Source of the DNA: Cymodocea nodosa
Taxonomy: Eukaryota > Streptophyta > Magnoliopsida > Alismatales > Cymodoceaceae
Assembly (NCBI GenBank): GCA_036874045.1
Contig: CM072340.1
Coordinates: 15,001-79,000 of the forward strand
DNA: 64,000 nt
Direction: 5' to 3'
Below the pieces are notes generated by a model. That model searched no databases. It was not told where the DNA came from and was given only the letters and a program-made list of their open reading frames with translations. The translations under genes and the position numbers were made by a program. Shown here piece after piece: positions 33,541-45,600 of this stretch. Numbering within the stretch: position 1 is the first letter of the stretch; every line of letters starts with the position of its first letter.

Positions 33541-36500
33541 GCAGGAAGAGATTCTCTAGTTGTCGACAATGGAGTTCAATTGCAATTACCCATATTGGTG
33601 TTGCATTGATCCTCATTGACAATGGCAATGTCTATTAGAACGATATTCTTGTTGTTCCTGCTATTAAGAAGAACCTGCTATCAGTTTACAAATTCTATAA
33701 TGATAACTCTTTGAACATTGAATTTGACAATGATGGGTTCACAATAAAAGATCAGGAGTCACATCAACCAGTTCACAGGGGGCGAGCTAATGGACCTTTA
33801 TGTGAATTAGCTGCTACTCAAGATGAGGAACACAAGCTTGCAGAAGTCTTCCTAGCTACTAAATGTTCCTTAGATACTTGATATTGTAGATTAGGTCACC
33901 CCAATCACCAACGTACTATATTTATGATTATGCATAATGGTTTACCTTTCAGTGAACATAAACTCAATTTTTGTGATCTTGTTGCCTTGGAAAAACTCAT
34001 AAACTTCTATTTAAAGATAGTACATCTGTTGAAAGAGAACTATTATCTCTTGTTTATACTGACATATGGGGACTCAGTCTCATTCTTTTGAAACAAGGAT
34101 ATCATTATTACATAAGTTTCATTGATGCCTTCTCAAAATATACATGGATGTTGCCATTATCCACCAAGTCTGAAGCTCTTAATACATTCATTAATTTTCG
34201 GACTCAAATTAAAAAGCAACTTGGAAAGCATATTAAGGTTCTACAAAGCGATAATAGAGGGGAATTTATGGTTTTCAGAAACTATTTGCAAACTAATGGA
34301 ATTAAGCATAGATTTGTGTGTCCTTATACTCATAAGCAGCAAGGTTCAATAGAGAGGAAACACAGGCATATGGTAGACACTGGTTTGACGTTACTTGCAC
34401 ATGTAAATTTATCTCATATATATTGGCCTGAAGCCTTTGCTACTGCAGTTTATTTAATCAACTGAATGTCAGTTGTTAAACGTCAAGATAAATCTCCACG
34501 TGAAGTTCTTTTATGTTCACCTCCGGATTATACTTTCTTTAAAGTTTTTGAGTGTAAATGCTTCCCTAATTTAAGACCTTTCCAGAATCATAAATTCAGT
34601 TTTCGTACAACTTTCTATATTTTTCTTAGATATGCCCCTAGTCACAAAGGATATTTATGTTATTCACCTGAGCATAAAAGAATTTTCATATCTAAGGATG
34701 TGATTTTCCATGAAACAAATTTCTCCTTAAATTCATTTCATACTCCAGAATTTACAGAATGAAAGTGAAGCTGTAGGATTCCCTACTGTCATTCTTTCGT
34801 GTCATCCTTTTGATCACTCTTCTTCTACATTCTCAGAATAGAATGAATCAAACAAAACTATCACCACCGATGCTGCTTCTAATGATGATTCCAGTCATTC
34901 TTCTTCTACTGATATTCCTATAACTACTTCTCAAATTCCTACTATTCCTCCTACATCTAATATAGATGATTAGAATTTACACAGACCTGTTATCAATGAG
35001 AGGTATCATAAAACCAAATATAAATACACTTTACTTGCTATTGGAAGTTATACCGTTCCAAATTCTGTCACTCAAGCTTTAAAAGATCTCAAGTGAAAAA
35101 CTGCAATGGAAGAAGAGTATGCAGGTTTGGTTAAGAATGGCACATGGAAGCTTGTTCCTCCCTCACTCAATACCAACATTGTTGGTAGCAAATGAGTCTA
35201 TAAGATCAAGGAAAAAGTTGATGGTTCTATAGAATGTTTTAAAGTGAGGTTAGTAGCCCAAGACTACTCACAACAATATGGAAGTGATTACAATGAAACT
35301 TATAGCTTTGTAATTAAATCAGTTATAATCAGGCTGATTCTCAATCATGTCTTTACTTATGAATGAAATATAAGACAATTAGATGTCTCCAACACCTTCC
35401 TTCATGGAGATATTGAAGAAAACATATATATGCGTCAACCACCAGGATTTATTGATTCAATAAAACCACAGTTTGTATGCAAACTGCAAAGATCCCTCTA
35501 TGGATTGAAGCAAGCTCCTAAGGCTTGGTTTAATTGACTTCGATGTTTCTTGTTACAACATGGATTTAAGGATTCTAAGTACGACATTTCTCTCTTTATT
35601 AAATGCAGCAAGTAGTCTATCATCTTTATTCTTATATATGTAGGTGATATCATGATCACAAGATCCTCTAGTAAAGAAATTAAAGATATATTAGCTTGCT
35701 CTCAAAGGTCTTTGCTATTAAAGATTTGGGTTTGGGTTTACTTCACTATTTCTTAAGAGTTGAAGTTACTAGAACAACCAACAAACTTCATCTTAGTCAA
35801 TCAAAATATATTGTTGATATCTTGAAACATTTTAAAATGGATGAAGCAAAGGCTTGTCGAACTCCAATGGCTGTTGGGACTAAACTTCATAGGAATTTTA
35901 GGAATCCTATAAATAATCCTATTGAATATAGAAGTATGGTTGGTGCTCTGTAGTACTTATGTTTAACAAGGCCAGATATTTCCTACTCTATGAACAAGGT
36001 AAGTCAGTATTGTGTTTCTCCCATGATTGAACATTTGAAAGATGTAAACAGAATATTACAATATCTCAAAAACACTCCCACTTATGGTTTATGCTACATA
36101 AGGAATACTTCAAATAGTCTATAGGTTTTTACTCTTCATGACTACAGTGATGTAGATTGAGGAGGAGATCTTGATGATCGCTACTTTCATTTTGGATATT
36201 GCATATTTCTCAATGATAATCTTATTTCTTAGTGTTCTAAAAAGCAGGCCATAGTTTCAAAATCCAGTATAGAAGTTGAGTATAATGCTCTTGGTCTGTC
36301 TGCCAGTGAAATTTTATGTATTCAAATGTTATTACAGGAGTTACATGTTTCCTTTTCTAGACCTATTATTTGATGTGATAATATAAGTACAATTTATCTC
36401 TTTGCCAGCCCAATCCAACACACTCGCACAAAGCATATTGATATTACAATGCATTTCATTAGAGACCACATTTAGAAAAATTATTTCAAGGTTCAATACA

Positions 36501-36560
36501 TTCCATCTCATCAACAACTTGTAGATCTTCTTACGAAGCCAGTCAGCTCTTCAGCCTTTT
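33541..36560 (+). pseudogene. copia pol remnant (element 2)
   Basis: Integrase core at 34088-34465 (FIDAFSKYTWMLPL, LQSDNRGEFMVF, QQGSIERKHRHM), then the SFRTTFYIFLRYAPSHKGYLCY domain (34466-34762). Reverse transcriptase at about 35090-35960 contains [24 protein letters not shown], an YVGD variant at the YVDD active-site position near 35638, and LHYFLRVEV. RNase H runs about 36150-36560 with CDNISTIYLF and HTRTKHIDI. Stops are frequent. The YVDD to YVGD change would remove a catalytic aspartate. Confidence 0.82.
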
Positions 36561-36600
36561 AATACTACTGTCACAAGCTTTTTGTGGTTCCCCCACCTTA

Positions 36601-36612
36601 GCTTGAGGGGGA
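36601..36612 (+). other. polypurine tract of copia element 2
   Basis: gcttgaggggga directly upstream of the 3' LTR. Confidence 0.65.
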
Positions 36613-36971
36613 TATTAATGAATAGTTAGTAGTTAACCTTTTGACTTGTATAATGGATGTCAGATAGTTAGTAGTTAACCTTTCGACTTGTATAATGGAT
36701 GTTAGATAGTTAGTAGTTAAGCTTTTGATTTGTATAATGGATGTCAGATAGTTATCTGCTAACCATCAAGTTTGTTACGTTTTGTAACAGTTTTTGTCTT
36801 TATTCTTCTTGTCTTCTTTCAGAGAAGATTATAGAAGTTCTCTTTTGCCTTCTCTATATATAGGTCAACTGTTGTATTGCATAATTTGAAAAATACATTA
36901 ATAGAAGATTATCTTTCTTCTCTCAGTCTCTTCTTCACCGTGCAATTGTTTCTTTTCTTCTTTTCTGAATT
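36613..36971 (+). repeat. 3' LTR of copia element 2
   Basis: Matches the 5' LTR but has three 42 bp subrepeats and lacks about 14 bp present near 32328-32341 of the 5' LTR. Confidence 0.8.
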
Positions 36972-36974
36972 ATC

Positions 36975-37710
36975 TCCTCAATGTTTTTTCTCAACATTGT
37001 GCATTTTTCTCATTTTTTGCAGTTTTTCGTAAAAACTGTGTAGTTGTAATTGGTATTTTTTTATTTTTTTCCATTGTGAAATGTTTGTTGTAACTTCTCA
37101 AAAAAATTAGAATGCCATTTCTGCAAAAAATATACAACTACTTTTCGCAACTGGAATCATTTCCATCAAAAACACATTCAACGGTCCAGAAATGATAGAC
37201 AGTTGATGTGGAATCATTGTCGAGAAGTGCAATGGAAAATGTCCGTTGAACCCATGGTCTCCAGGTCTCCTTGATTAGATCATCTGTATTATAGTAGGGT
37301 TGCCATTGTGAAGCAGCTCTTCTTGTATTAGATCATCTGTATGGCATTTGTCTTTTAATTCAGATAGATTATTATGTTGTCATTTGTTACTAATATGAAA
37401 AGGTCGGGAAAAAAAATCTCAGTAAGGCGAGAAAATTCACTTCTTTATCTCAAAATGAAAATATAGATATTTTGATTTTTAATATTTTTTCAAAGATTGA
37501 TTTTTGGTGTTATTCAGTTGAATTTTGATTGTCTGCCAACAACTATGAGGTTATGTTGTGATTCCCCTCTATACTTTTTATTATTTTTTAAAAATCAGTT
37601 TCATTATTGTGGATTCTATAACCTATGATTTCATCTTTGCTCAAAAGGAATTTGGTCCTGTCTTCCATCACCATTATCATTTTTTTGTTTAGTGATTTCT
37701 GAATTTCTTG
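36975..37710 (+). other. upstream region of the LSD1-like gene
   Basis: AT- and T-rich DNA between copia element 2 and the LSD1 start codon, ending in intron-like T-rich text. It is likely 5' intron or leader. No TATA box stands out. Confidence 0.35.
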
Positions 37711-40479
37711 ATGTCAGATATTCAGAGCCAAGTTGTATGTGCTGGATGTAGAAGCCTTCTTGTTTATCCTAGAAGAGCTACAAATGTCCGTTGTGCTTTA
37801 TGCGGCACAGTAACTTCAATTGCTCCTTCACCTTCACTTCCACCTCCACCAGGTTAATTATTGCATTTAAATTTTCCTCATGGTTTTTTTAGTAGGAAGT
37901 AGAATTCAGTGCAGGATCTCAAATTTGTGCTAGCTACATATGTGGAAAAACACATTTTTTATATTAAGGATCTAGTTAGATAACTAAATTTTTAATATAA
38001 TATATCTCATTTAAATTTTTCATAATTAAAATGACTATAGTTTGCATAATAAAAATCTCATTTATAAATCTCATACTCAATCTTCATCGTATTCAAGCAT
38101 CTTGTGACTCTAATAATGGTTTGAAATTCAACACATTTCACTTTGCTTCAGCCATGGTTCCATCATGGATTAATTTAATCATTTAATCAAAGTAGGATTG
38201 AGCTACATAAAATCAGTTGACTATTCACGTAAAACCAGTTGATTGGTGTGTAGTGATTGGATCACTGGTTTAATTTTTTAAATAATGTTCACTGATATTA
38301 ATTATATAATTTGATTTGAAGGCCTAAGCTTATTCCGTGGAGTTTAATGGCTCCATCATTCTAATGCTTCTAGATAAGGCTCATATGATGATTCAAGTTG
38401 GTCTTCTGTCTGCCGTTTTCCTTGAATGAATGTATTGACTGATTTGAATGGTGTTTTTCAAAATAAAATTGCTAATGATTTGGCTGAACTAATTTAGTCT
38501 ATATCTACTCCTACAATTATTCTCGGTGGTATCTCTTGGTTATCTTTTGATATGTTATATCATGATTCCTGAAATTTACTAGCCGTACTACATACAATTG
38601 CACATCTGCAATGAAAAGAGCCGACACTATGAACTGGTTCTGTTTGGTTGGACAACTCAATGATGGTTTGCCTTATCATACAGTTTTTAGAGAACTGTAG
38701 TTTCAAATTTTCATAAAAGATGTTTGATAGACTAAAGTGGTCAACTGCCAAACTGTGTTCTCTCTTAAAATTGAGATTTTATAGAAAAGAAGTAAGACCT
38801 TTTTCTTATGGGTTCATTTGACAAGATCAGGAGTTATAAAGGATGTTTGGATAGACTAAAGTGGTCAACTGGAAAACTGTGTTCTCTCTTAAAATTGTGA
38901 TTTTACAGAAAAGAAGTTAGACCTTTTTCTTATGGGTTCATTTGACAAGATCAGGAGTTGAAATCCTAGTAAAAAGTATTTTCACTTGTGCAGATAAGAC
39001 TGTCAACACTCAGACCTCTGTCAAACTGCATATTGTTTGGGGTTTTTTGTATTAGATTTATCCCTTTTACCTCCTTTTCCTAAAAAGAATTGTATTGTTT
39101 GAGGGTTCCCCTTTTCAATGGAGAAGACATTTCATCCAAACACCTTCATAAACTATAGTTTTCCTTTTCCCATTTATGAAAGAAATATTCAAACCTAGAT
39201 TCAAAATTATAATTAGAATATTTGGGTGAAAATATAACTACCAAACAGGCCCTAAAGGTTTTTTAAGATTTTAATTTGTTAACTTATCCTTTATTCAGGA
39301 ATGAATCCATTTGTTGTCAATGTTTCCATGTTCTCACACATTCTAACAGAAACCAAATTATTCTAAAATCTGTAAGGCATCTTTTGACCTGTTATTCCAG
39401 AGTTTCTGAAAGCATCCTGGATTACCATCATTAAAATTGCAGTCTAAATTTTTATATTTGACTTGTCATCTCCCATTGGATGGGTTGAGTGTTATGTATC
39501 ATAATTGCACATGGATAAATTGTTTGTAGATTGGAAGTTCTGTTTTCATATCTCATGTATTTCATAACTTCAGCATCAGATCAGCTTATTTGTGGAGGCT
39601 GCCGGACGTTGTTGATGTATGCTCATGGTGCAACAAGTGTGCGATGTTCCTGTTGCAATACAGTCAATGTTACAAGACCAGGTATTACTTCATGTAGGAT
39701 TGTAATTACACATGCCACTTTTGACATTGATGATGTTTGCAATGTAACAGTCAGTAGATGTGCCATTTGACGGTAGCCAATATGTTGTTTCCTCTTGTAA
39801 ATGTTGACTGTTGCCGTATTCTATGCAGCCAATCAATTTGCTCATGTGAATTGCGGTAATTGTCGTACTACTCTGATGTATCCATGTGGAGCACAATCTG
39901 TCAAATGTGCACTTTGTCAATATGTTACAAATGTTGGGGTCAGTATAATATTGGCTTCAATGCTGGATTTGTTGTTGTTATTTTTCCCTTTTTGTAGTAT
40001 CATTTATATTGCCAATTCATGTTTTTTGGGGGGAATTTGAAACAGATGAACAATCTGAGGGTGCCAATTCCAACATACAGACCAAATGGATCTGTAACTG
40101 CAACTCCATCTACATCAGCGGTAAGCTTTATCAATCTACATATTGTGGCTTCATCAGCTGCTGTTAACAGCTGGTGTATGAGAATCCTACTAGTTCACAA
40201 CTTACATGTGGGTGTGCCACTGTGCTTGATGTAGCAGATGCCGCAATCTAAAAGTCAAACAGTCGTCATTGAGAACCCCATGTCTTTGGATGGAAGTGGG
40301 AAACTGGTAACTCTTTGAAGCTCTTGTGAATCGCTGTTTGTCAACTTTTTGTTGTTTAGTGTAATAGTGGGTATATTTCTCAATTTTTATTTTATTTAGT
40401 AGTAGATATATTTCTCAAGTTCTTGTTGGTTATACAGGTAAGCAACGTTGCGGTTGGGGTCACCACAGAAAAGAAATGA
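37711..40479 (+). CDS. LSD1: LSD1-like three-zinc-finger regulator of cell death
   Basis: Six coding exons join in phase: 37711-37852, 39574-39681, 39829-39938, 40046-40120, 40238-40306 and 40438-40479, all with GT..AG introns, giving 181 residues (plant LSD1 proteins are about 180-190). It starts [13 protein letters not shown]. Three CX2CRxxLxYxxGAxxVxCxxC zinc fingers have cysteines at 10/13/28/31, 54/57/72/75 and 92/95/110/113, one finger per exon 1-3. The C-terminus keeps the conserved [30 protein letters not shown] and VGVTTEKK blocks. In Arabidopsis, LSD1 restrains superoxide-triggered cell death by holding bZIP10 and metacaspase MC1 in the cytoplasm. The same role is likely here. Oddity: the first finger reads [10 protein letters not shown], with Arg in place of the usual Gly. 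Intron 1 (1.72 kb) holds a 121 bp tandem duplication. ATG choice fits the family N-terminus. Confidence 0.93.
38717..38959. repeat. 121 bp tandem duplication in LSD1 intron 1
   Basis: Two adjacent units (38717-38837 and 38838-38959) each start with agatgttt/ggatgttt gatagactaaagtgg and end with acaagatcaggagtt. They are about 95% identical, so the duplication is recent. Confidence 0.9.
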
Positions 40480-41080
40480 CTATGTGAAGTTTGTTGATCT
40501 GCAAATAAAAATGATATGTCGTCTGTTTTTTGTTAAACCTAAAACTGTATATTATTTTCCCAGGTCCAACCATGGACTGGAACTTGTTTAGAACTAAAGT
40601 GTGGGTGCCTAGATATTCGTCAAAGACTGTTGTACAGTTCATGTTCATGTGCTACATAAAGAATCACCATTTTTCGCTTTTACCGTTCGAAAGAAAACAT
40701 AAACTTCATAAGATAATATGAAAGCGTTTTATTTTGAAACAGCTAGAGATTGAAGTGAAAGACAAGGCATGTCATGTTATTTTCCGGAGCAATGTGATCG
40801 CTGCTGGAGGCCTGGAGCCACGTGGTCAGGAGTTGCCTGCTTGCTGCATATTTGGGTTAACGTGCAGAGGTTCGTGACTTTGCCCCAGCCTGAGTTTTTC
40901 TTTTCGTGTTGAAGTTGCTTCCGCCACTATCCAATCAATATTTGTGCTAAATTTTTAGTTTGTCAGATTAGGTCAATACCTTGATTTAAATGTAAATGAA
41001 ATGGTAGCATTTGCTGCTATAAATTTAGAGCAATAATATTTTGCTTCTTAGAACACTATGAGAATATTTTAGAGCCAAAA
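40480..41080 (+). other. downstream region of the LSD1-like gene
   Basis: Likely 3' untranslated region and spacer. A splice-acceptor-like aacag at about 40737-40741 is followed by a more GC-balanced segment to about 40890. It may be a 3' UTR exon, but this is unproven. Confidence 0.3.
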
Positions 41081-41089
41081 TCAGAACAA

Positions 41090-42470
41090 TATCCTGAAGT
41101 ACTCTTTAATCGACAATGATCCAGCCTAATCACAATCAAAATAGTCGGTCTATGCACCTTACAAGCTTAACACCAAAGTGGCCAATTAATTTGAAGTGTG
41201 TACATATACCTCAGCATCTCTTTGACCCCTGCAAGTGAATCTTGCTTGGACAATGCATGAAGCGAGATAACACACTTGTGGAGAATAGCATATCTGACCT
41301 TGTTGTAATGAGATACATAAGACAACCAATCATGCTTCTATAACATTTCTCCTCTACTTTATTCTCGCCATCTTAAACATCGAACTTCTTCTGATTCATG
41401 GAAGTGCCAAGTAACTTGCGTTAAAGTATTTGTTTGGCATATTTCTCGTGGTAGATGAAAACGTCATTTTTAGCTTATTTCACCTCCAAACCAAGTATGA
41501 TACGAAGTCAAATGACTGTATCATTTATTTTTTAATGTTTTGAATCAGTTGAGTGTGTTTGTTATCACTAGCACGTCGTCTACATCCAATGATGCAGTCA
41601 ATAGGTTGTTACCTTATTTTGGACAATTCATGCCCTCCAAGTGTGTATCCATATAGTTGTATCATCATGCCTTCGGCGTTTGTTTCTAGTCCTAGAGAAT
41701 CTTTTTAACGCGTACACCTCGTAAGTCAAACACGTTGCTCTACATAAATTTTCCCTTGGAAGGAACCATTTCAAGAAGCTAATTGAACATCTAATTGATA
41801 AATATTCCATCCAGAACGTGCTGCAGCCGATAGCAGAAACTTGAGTCTATCCATTCCAGCAACATGTGCGCAAAAGTGTTTTCATAATCCAACCCAAATT
41901 CTTGAGCATAAAGTTTCACAATCAGCCTACAGTTTGAACTTGTTAACGATTCCATTTTGATTGAATCTGATTCTGAACGCCCGCTCCACACCAATAACAT
42001 TTCGATTTTTAGGCCTATCGGCCAAATTTCAAGCGTCATTCCTATGGTTCGCAAGTATTTCGTCCTCCATGGTTCTATTCCAATGAGGATAATTCAATAC
42101 TTGTTGTGGTCCTACTAGTTCAACTAAGGCGACATTTCTTCTAGCATAAATTTCACCTATAGACCTTGTGCCTTTGATTGGAATGTCATCAATAGAACAC
42201 CTTCCGATTGAAATCGCATCTTGTGTAGAATTGTCAAAATTCTCCACTTGAAAGGAAAACGGAGGCATCGGTGTTCTACTTTGGTTTTTCATCTTCATTA
42301 AAATATATGTCTCTTGACACTATCATTTTGCTCGTTTGAGTTTGAAATACGTTATAGGCTTTAAAAATAATGTTGTAGCCCGTAAAATACATTAGACTTG
42401 GAAGCACCCTTTACTTTCTATGCAACAACAATGAGCTATAATCCCACCATGTGAAATCAACCACACGAAT
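41090..42470 (-). pseudogene. copia pol fragment, minus strand
   Basis: Minus-strand reading gives, in order from 42470 down: a MIVSRDIYFNEDE-like segment after integrase (about 42300-42370), the linker region, a reverse transcriptase piece with KLYAQEFGLDYENTFAHM (about 41860-41935), a DDVLVI piece that fits the YVDD block (about 41570), then KCVISLHALSKQDSL in place of the usual VLSRFMHCPSKIHL (about 41215-41275). No LTRs were found. All parts are broken by stops and frameshifts. It lies about 0.6 kb downstream of LSD1 in the opposite orientation. Confidence 0.75.
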
Positions 42471-42479
42471 CTTTTTCTT

Positions 42480-43950
42480 CTATGTATTTTTATCTATGAT
42501 TAAATATTTAGTTAGATTACATAAATTTAAATCTTTCCATATAATTCTTAACTAAGCAGTTTTAAACCTTTTGTTAGGATTGAAACAGTTTATAAGAAGA
42601 ATGATGAATAGTGAGTTATCCTTTAAAACACAAATTAGGTCAAATTGATAAAAAAAACTTCGAAGAGTACAAACAATCATGTATTGAAACTTGTATAGAA
42701 CAGTTTAGATATCATGCGAAATTGTTTATCAAAGGAGAAATATATGAATACAATCAAAAACTATAAAGAGAAATAGAGATACATTCACAAACCACAAAGA
42801 GAACAAAGATTTTTTTATAATAGTTCCTTAAAACAGATATGTCAACTTCACAAGCTTACCGATTTGTGTCTTTTTTATTAAATTCGGTATTATTCACAGG
42901 TTAACACCTAACCATGTACAAAGTAGTTTTTCTGGACCAAACATACCAACCAACACGCTTTTTACACCAAAAGAAGTGGTGTATTTTCTTGGGCCAAAAT
43001 ATACAAATCACATACTCCTAGTCCTGACCAGTCTTTCTACTAATCCTAGGTGAGGTAACGAAACTTGCTTTATACAGTATTACACTAACAACAATGAAGT
43101 ACAAATAAACTTACAATCTCAGAAGAAACTTGTCCTTTCTCTAAGGAAGATTTCAGAGATGAATACGCTATAGAAATGATTGATCTTGAGGTGTTTTGAG
43201 CAATCTTGAGCTTTGGACTTGTTTAAGGGTGCAAGAGGAAGTATAATTCGTGCTAGTCCTTTTAATTTTGTTGGGGTAATCTTATTTAAAGAATGGATGT
43301 GTGCAGGATGCTTTTTAACGGTTAGTATTCTTTGTCAAAACAAATATTTAAATTTGAAAACGTCGATTCATTTTTTGTGTAATATTTCCCTTAGGCTTGG
43401 CATCACCTTCACGATGGCTTGTTTTAAAATCCTCCTTCACAATTGGATTAAAAATTCCTGCTTACCTGCAATGTTAAAATACCAGGACCTATATTTCAAT
43501 CGAGTCAGATTGTCTAGGCGAAAAAAGCTATACATACTAAAATATATAAAACTACTTAAAATACATTTTTCAATTAAAATATTATTAATTATTGTCATTT
43601 GATTTCACATATTCTAATAATAATTATTTCCATTTATCAATATCAATACTTTTATTTATTTATTGGCTACTCTTGCATTTCATTTCTATCATTGGAGGAC
43701 GTTAATTATAACAATTTTTTTCAATGTTCAATATTCACGGGTGTATGGTTTTTGATCAAGTCAACTTTGTACCGTGACTCATGTCCATTATAATAAAATC
43801 GCAATCAGTTGTTTGATGATTCCAATTTGTGATTGAGCATGGCCCCTGGAGTTGACAAAGTGAACCTTCGGCCTTTCCATTAAATATTCATTTTTTTTCA
43901 TTGCAACGGACAATTGAACAATTGATGTTAACATCATCGATCTCACCCCT
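42480..43950. other. AT-rich intergenic DNA, no gene seen
   Basis: The longest open frame (43213-43602) has no motif and low-complexity composition. No RNA gene recognised. Confidence 0.4.
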
Positions 43951-43954
43951 CTTT

Positions 43955-44110
43955 AACATCAATCCATGACTCTATTCCAATGAGGATAATAATTCAATGC
44001 TTCTTGCGGTCCTACTGTTTCAACTAAGGCAGCATTTATTTTAGCATAAATGTCAACTACAGACCTTGTGCATTTGATTGAAATGTCATCAATGGAACAT
44101 CATCAGTTAT
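43955..44110 (-). repeat. second copy of part of the minus-strand copia fragment
   Basis: About 140 bp here (tctattccaatgaggataat, then gtcctactrgttcaactaagg) repeats 42066-42205 at roughly 85% identity in the same orientation. It corresponds to the linker region between integrase and reverse transcriptase. Confidence 0.75.
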
Positions 44111-44763
44111 CGAGTTGGAGCAAGTGGCTAATGTGGGTAAATTTGGTGAGCCATTATCGAGGATCAAATTGTCTCTTACTTGCGACTTCAGCTGATCTTA
44201 AGGTATCACTAAATTTTACAATCTACGTCTTGGTTAAAGACTCAAATGGTAGCTCTAACCCATATAAATATTAATTTGAATCAGATACTAAAAGGAAAAT
44301 ATCTTCCTCTTAAAAATCTCACTTGCTTGGTTAGAAAGGGAGAGGAAATATTTTGTAACTTGTGTTGAAAACTAAATATAGCTTTTGTCAAATAAAAACA
44401 AAAAAGTTCTTTCCATGGATTTTATTTTATTTTAGTGTCCATCATCAATACACCATTGTCCGCCGTACAATAAACCCTCCGTCCATCGTTTTCTTGCATC
44501 CCCACCTTATTTATATTAAATAATCAATAAGTTCTTTTATTGAATTGATTATTGCAGCAGTTGGCCCTTTTGACGAGGATCCAATTTGAACTCAGTTATC
44601 CAAACCTAGTTGTACTTTAATTCTTTCCTTTTCTTTGGCCTAATCCATGTATGTAAATTATCGTTAGCATTTGAAATAAATAGATATTTTCCTTCTGTAA
44701 ATATTTGTTTCAAATTTAATCTTTAACGTAGATAAAATTTAAGCTAATGTTTTACCCACAAGC
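44111..44763. other. intergenic DNA, no gene seen
   Basis: No conserved frame. Ends at the 5' LTR of copia element 3. Confidence 0.4.
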
Positions 44764-44956
44764 TGTTGGAATCGGACAAAAAGACCAAGTTTCAAATTCA
44801 ATTTCTGGTAGTAGGTTGGGGGCGTAGATGGTGGAGGTAGTTAATCCTCCAAATGTTATAAATAGAGGTGATTAGAAGCTTGTTAAAATAACAACAAAAA
44901 TCTTTGATCACCTGGAATAATTCACCATCGGAGCCCCCAAACCGTGCAGGTTAACA
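44764..44956 (+). repeat. 5' LTR of copia element 3
   Basis: 193 bp. Contains a tataaata box near 44858. Lacks about 21 bp that the 3' LTR has after its ccggtgg phrase. Confidence 0.9.
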
Positions 44957-44957
44957 G

Positions 44958-44970
44958 TGGTATCAGAGCC
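44958..44970 (+). other. primer binding site of copia element 3
   Basis: tggtatcagagcc, 1 bp after the 5' LTR. Complementary to initiator tRNA-Met. Confidence 0.9.
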
Positions 44971-44999
44971 AGGTTCCTCTACCAGTTTCGCCATCATCG

Positions 45000-45600
45000 C
45001 TGCAGTTCCGCCTGCGACCTCCCGCCGCCCGCGTGCACACCTCCCGCCGCCTGAGCACACTCCTCCGCCCGCATGCAGACCTCCTCTGCCTGCACACGCA
45101 CCTGCACGCACCTCTGCCTGCACGTGCACCTCCCGCCACCCGCGTGTGCTCCTCTGCCCGCGCGCACCTTTGCTCGCGCGCGCTCCGCCTGCGCAAGCTC
45201 CTCTGCTTGCATGCACCTCCGCTTGCGTGCACTCCTCCGACCGCGCGCGCTCTACTGCCAACGATCTTCGTCCTTCTACGCGTAGCCATCATCCTCCGCG
45301 CATGTCGCTGCAGCTCCGCCCACGCATCTCCGTCCTTCCGCATGCGGCTGTTGTCCTCCGCGCACGTCGCTGCAGCTCCGCCTGCGCATCTCTGTCCTTC
45401 TACGCGTGGTTGTCGTCCTTCGCGCACGTTGCTGCAGCTCCGCCTGCGCATCTCCGTCCTTCCGCGCGCGCCCCTCGCTGCTTGCACGCAACCTCCACAG
45501 CCTGCGCGCACACCCCCGTCGTGCTGCCGCATACCCCCGCTCGCGCACACCTCCCGCTGCCCGCGCGCACTCGGATCTCCGGTCTTTCGCCATCGGGCGA
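45000..45600 (+). repeat. GC-rich repeated leader of copia element 3
   Basis: About 600 bp at roughly 70% GC in an element that is otherwise AT-rich. The second half has three units exactly 62 bp apart (starting 45292, 45354 and 45416), each with tcctycgcgcacgt, gctgcagctccgcc and gcatctccgtccttc. The first half repeats cctcccgccgccc/gcctgc phrases irregularly. Because 62 is not a multiple of 3, the units change frame. The long overlapping open frames on both strands (for example 44957-45640 plus, 44963-45550 minus) come from base composition and are probably not genes. Confidence 0.85.

Larger units (their letters stand above)
32215..36971 (+). mobile_element. Ty1/copia retrotransposon 2, degenerate
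   Basis: Two LTRs (about 326 and 359 bp), primer site, gag, protease region, integrase, reverse transcriptase, RNase H and polypurine tract are present in copia order. Stops occur every 50-150 codons, but most of the domains still read in one frame over long distances. The exact LTR ends are ambiguous. Both start around tattaa and end around ttttctgratt, so the usual TG..CA ends and target duplication were not resolved. It lies about 740 bp before the first LSD1 coding exon. Confidence 0.88.
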
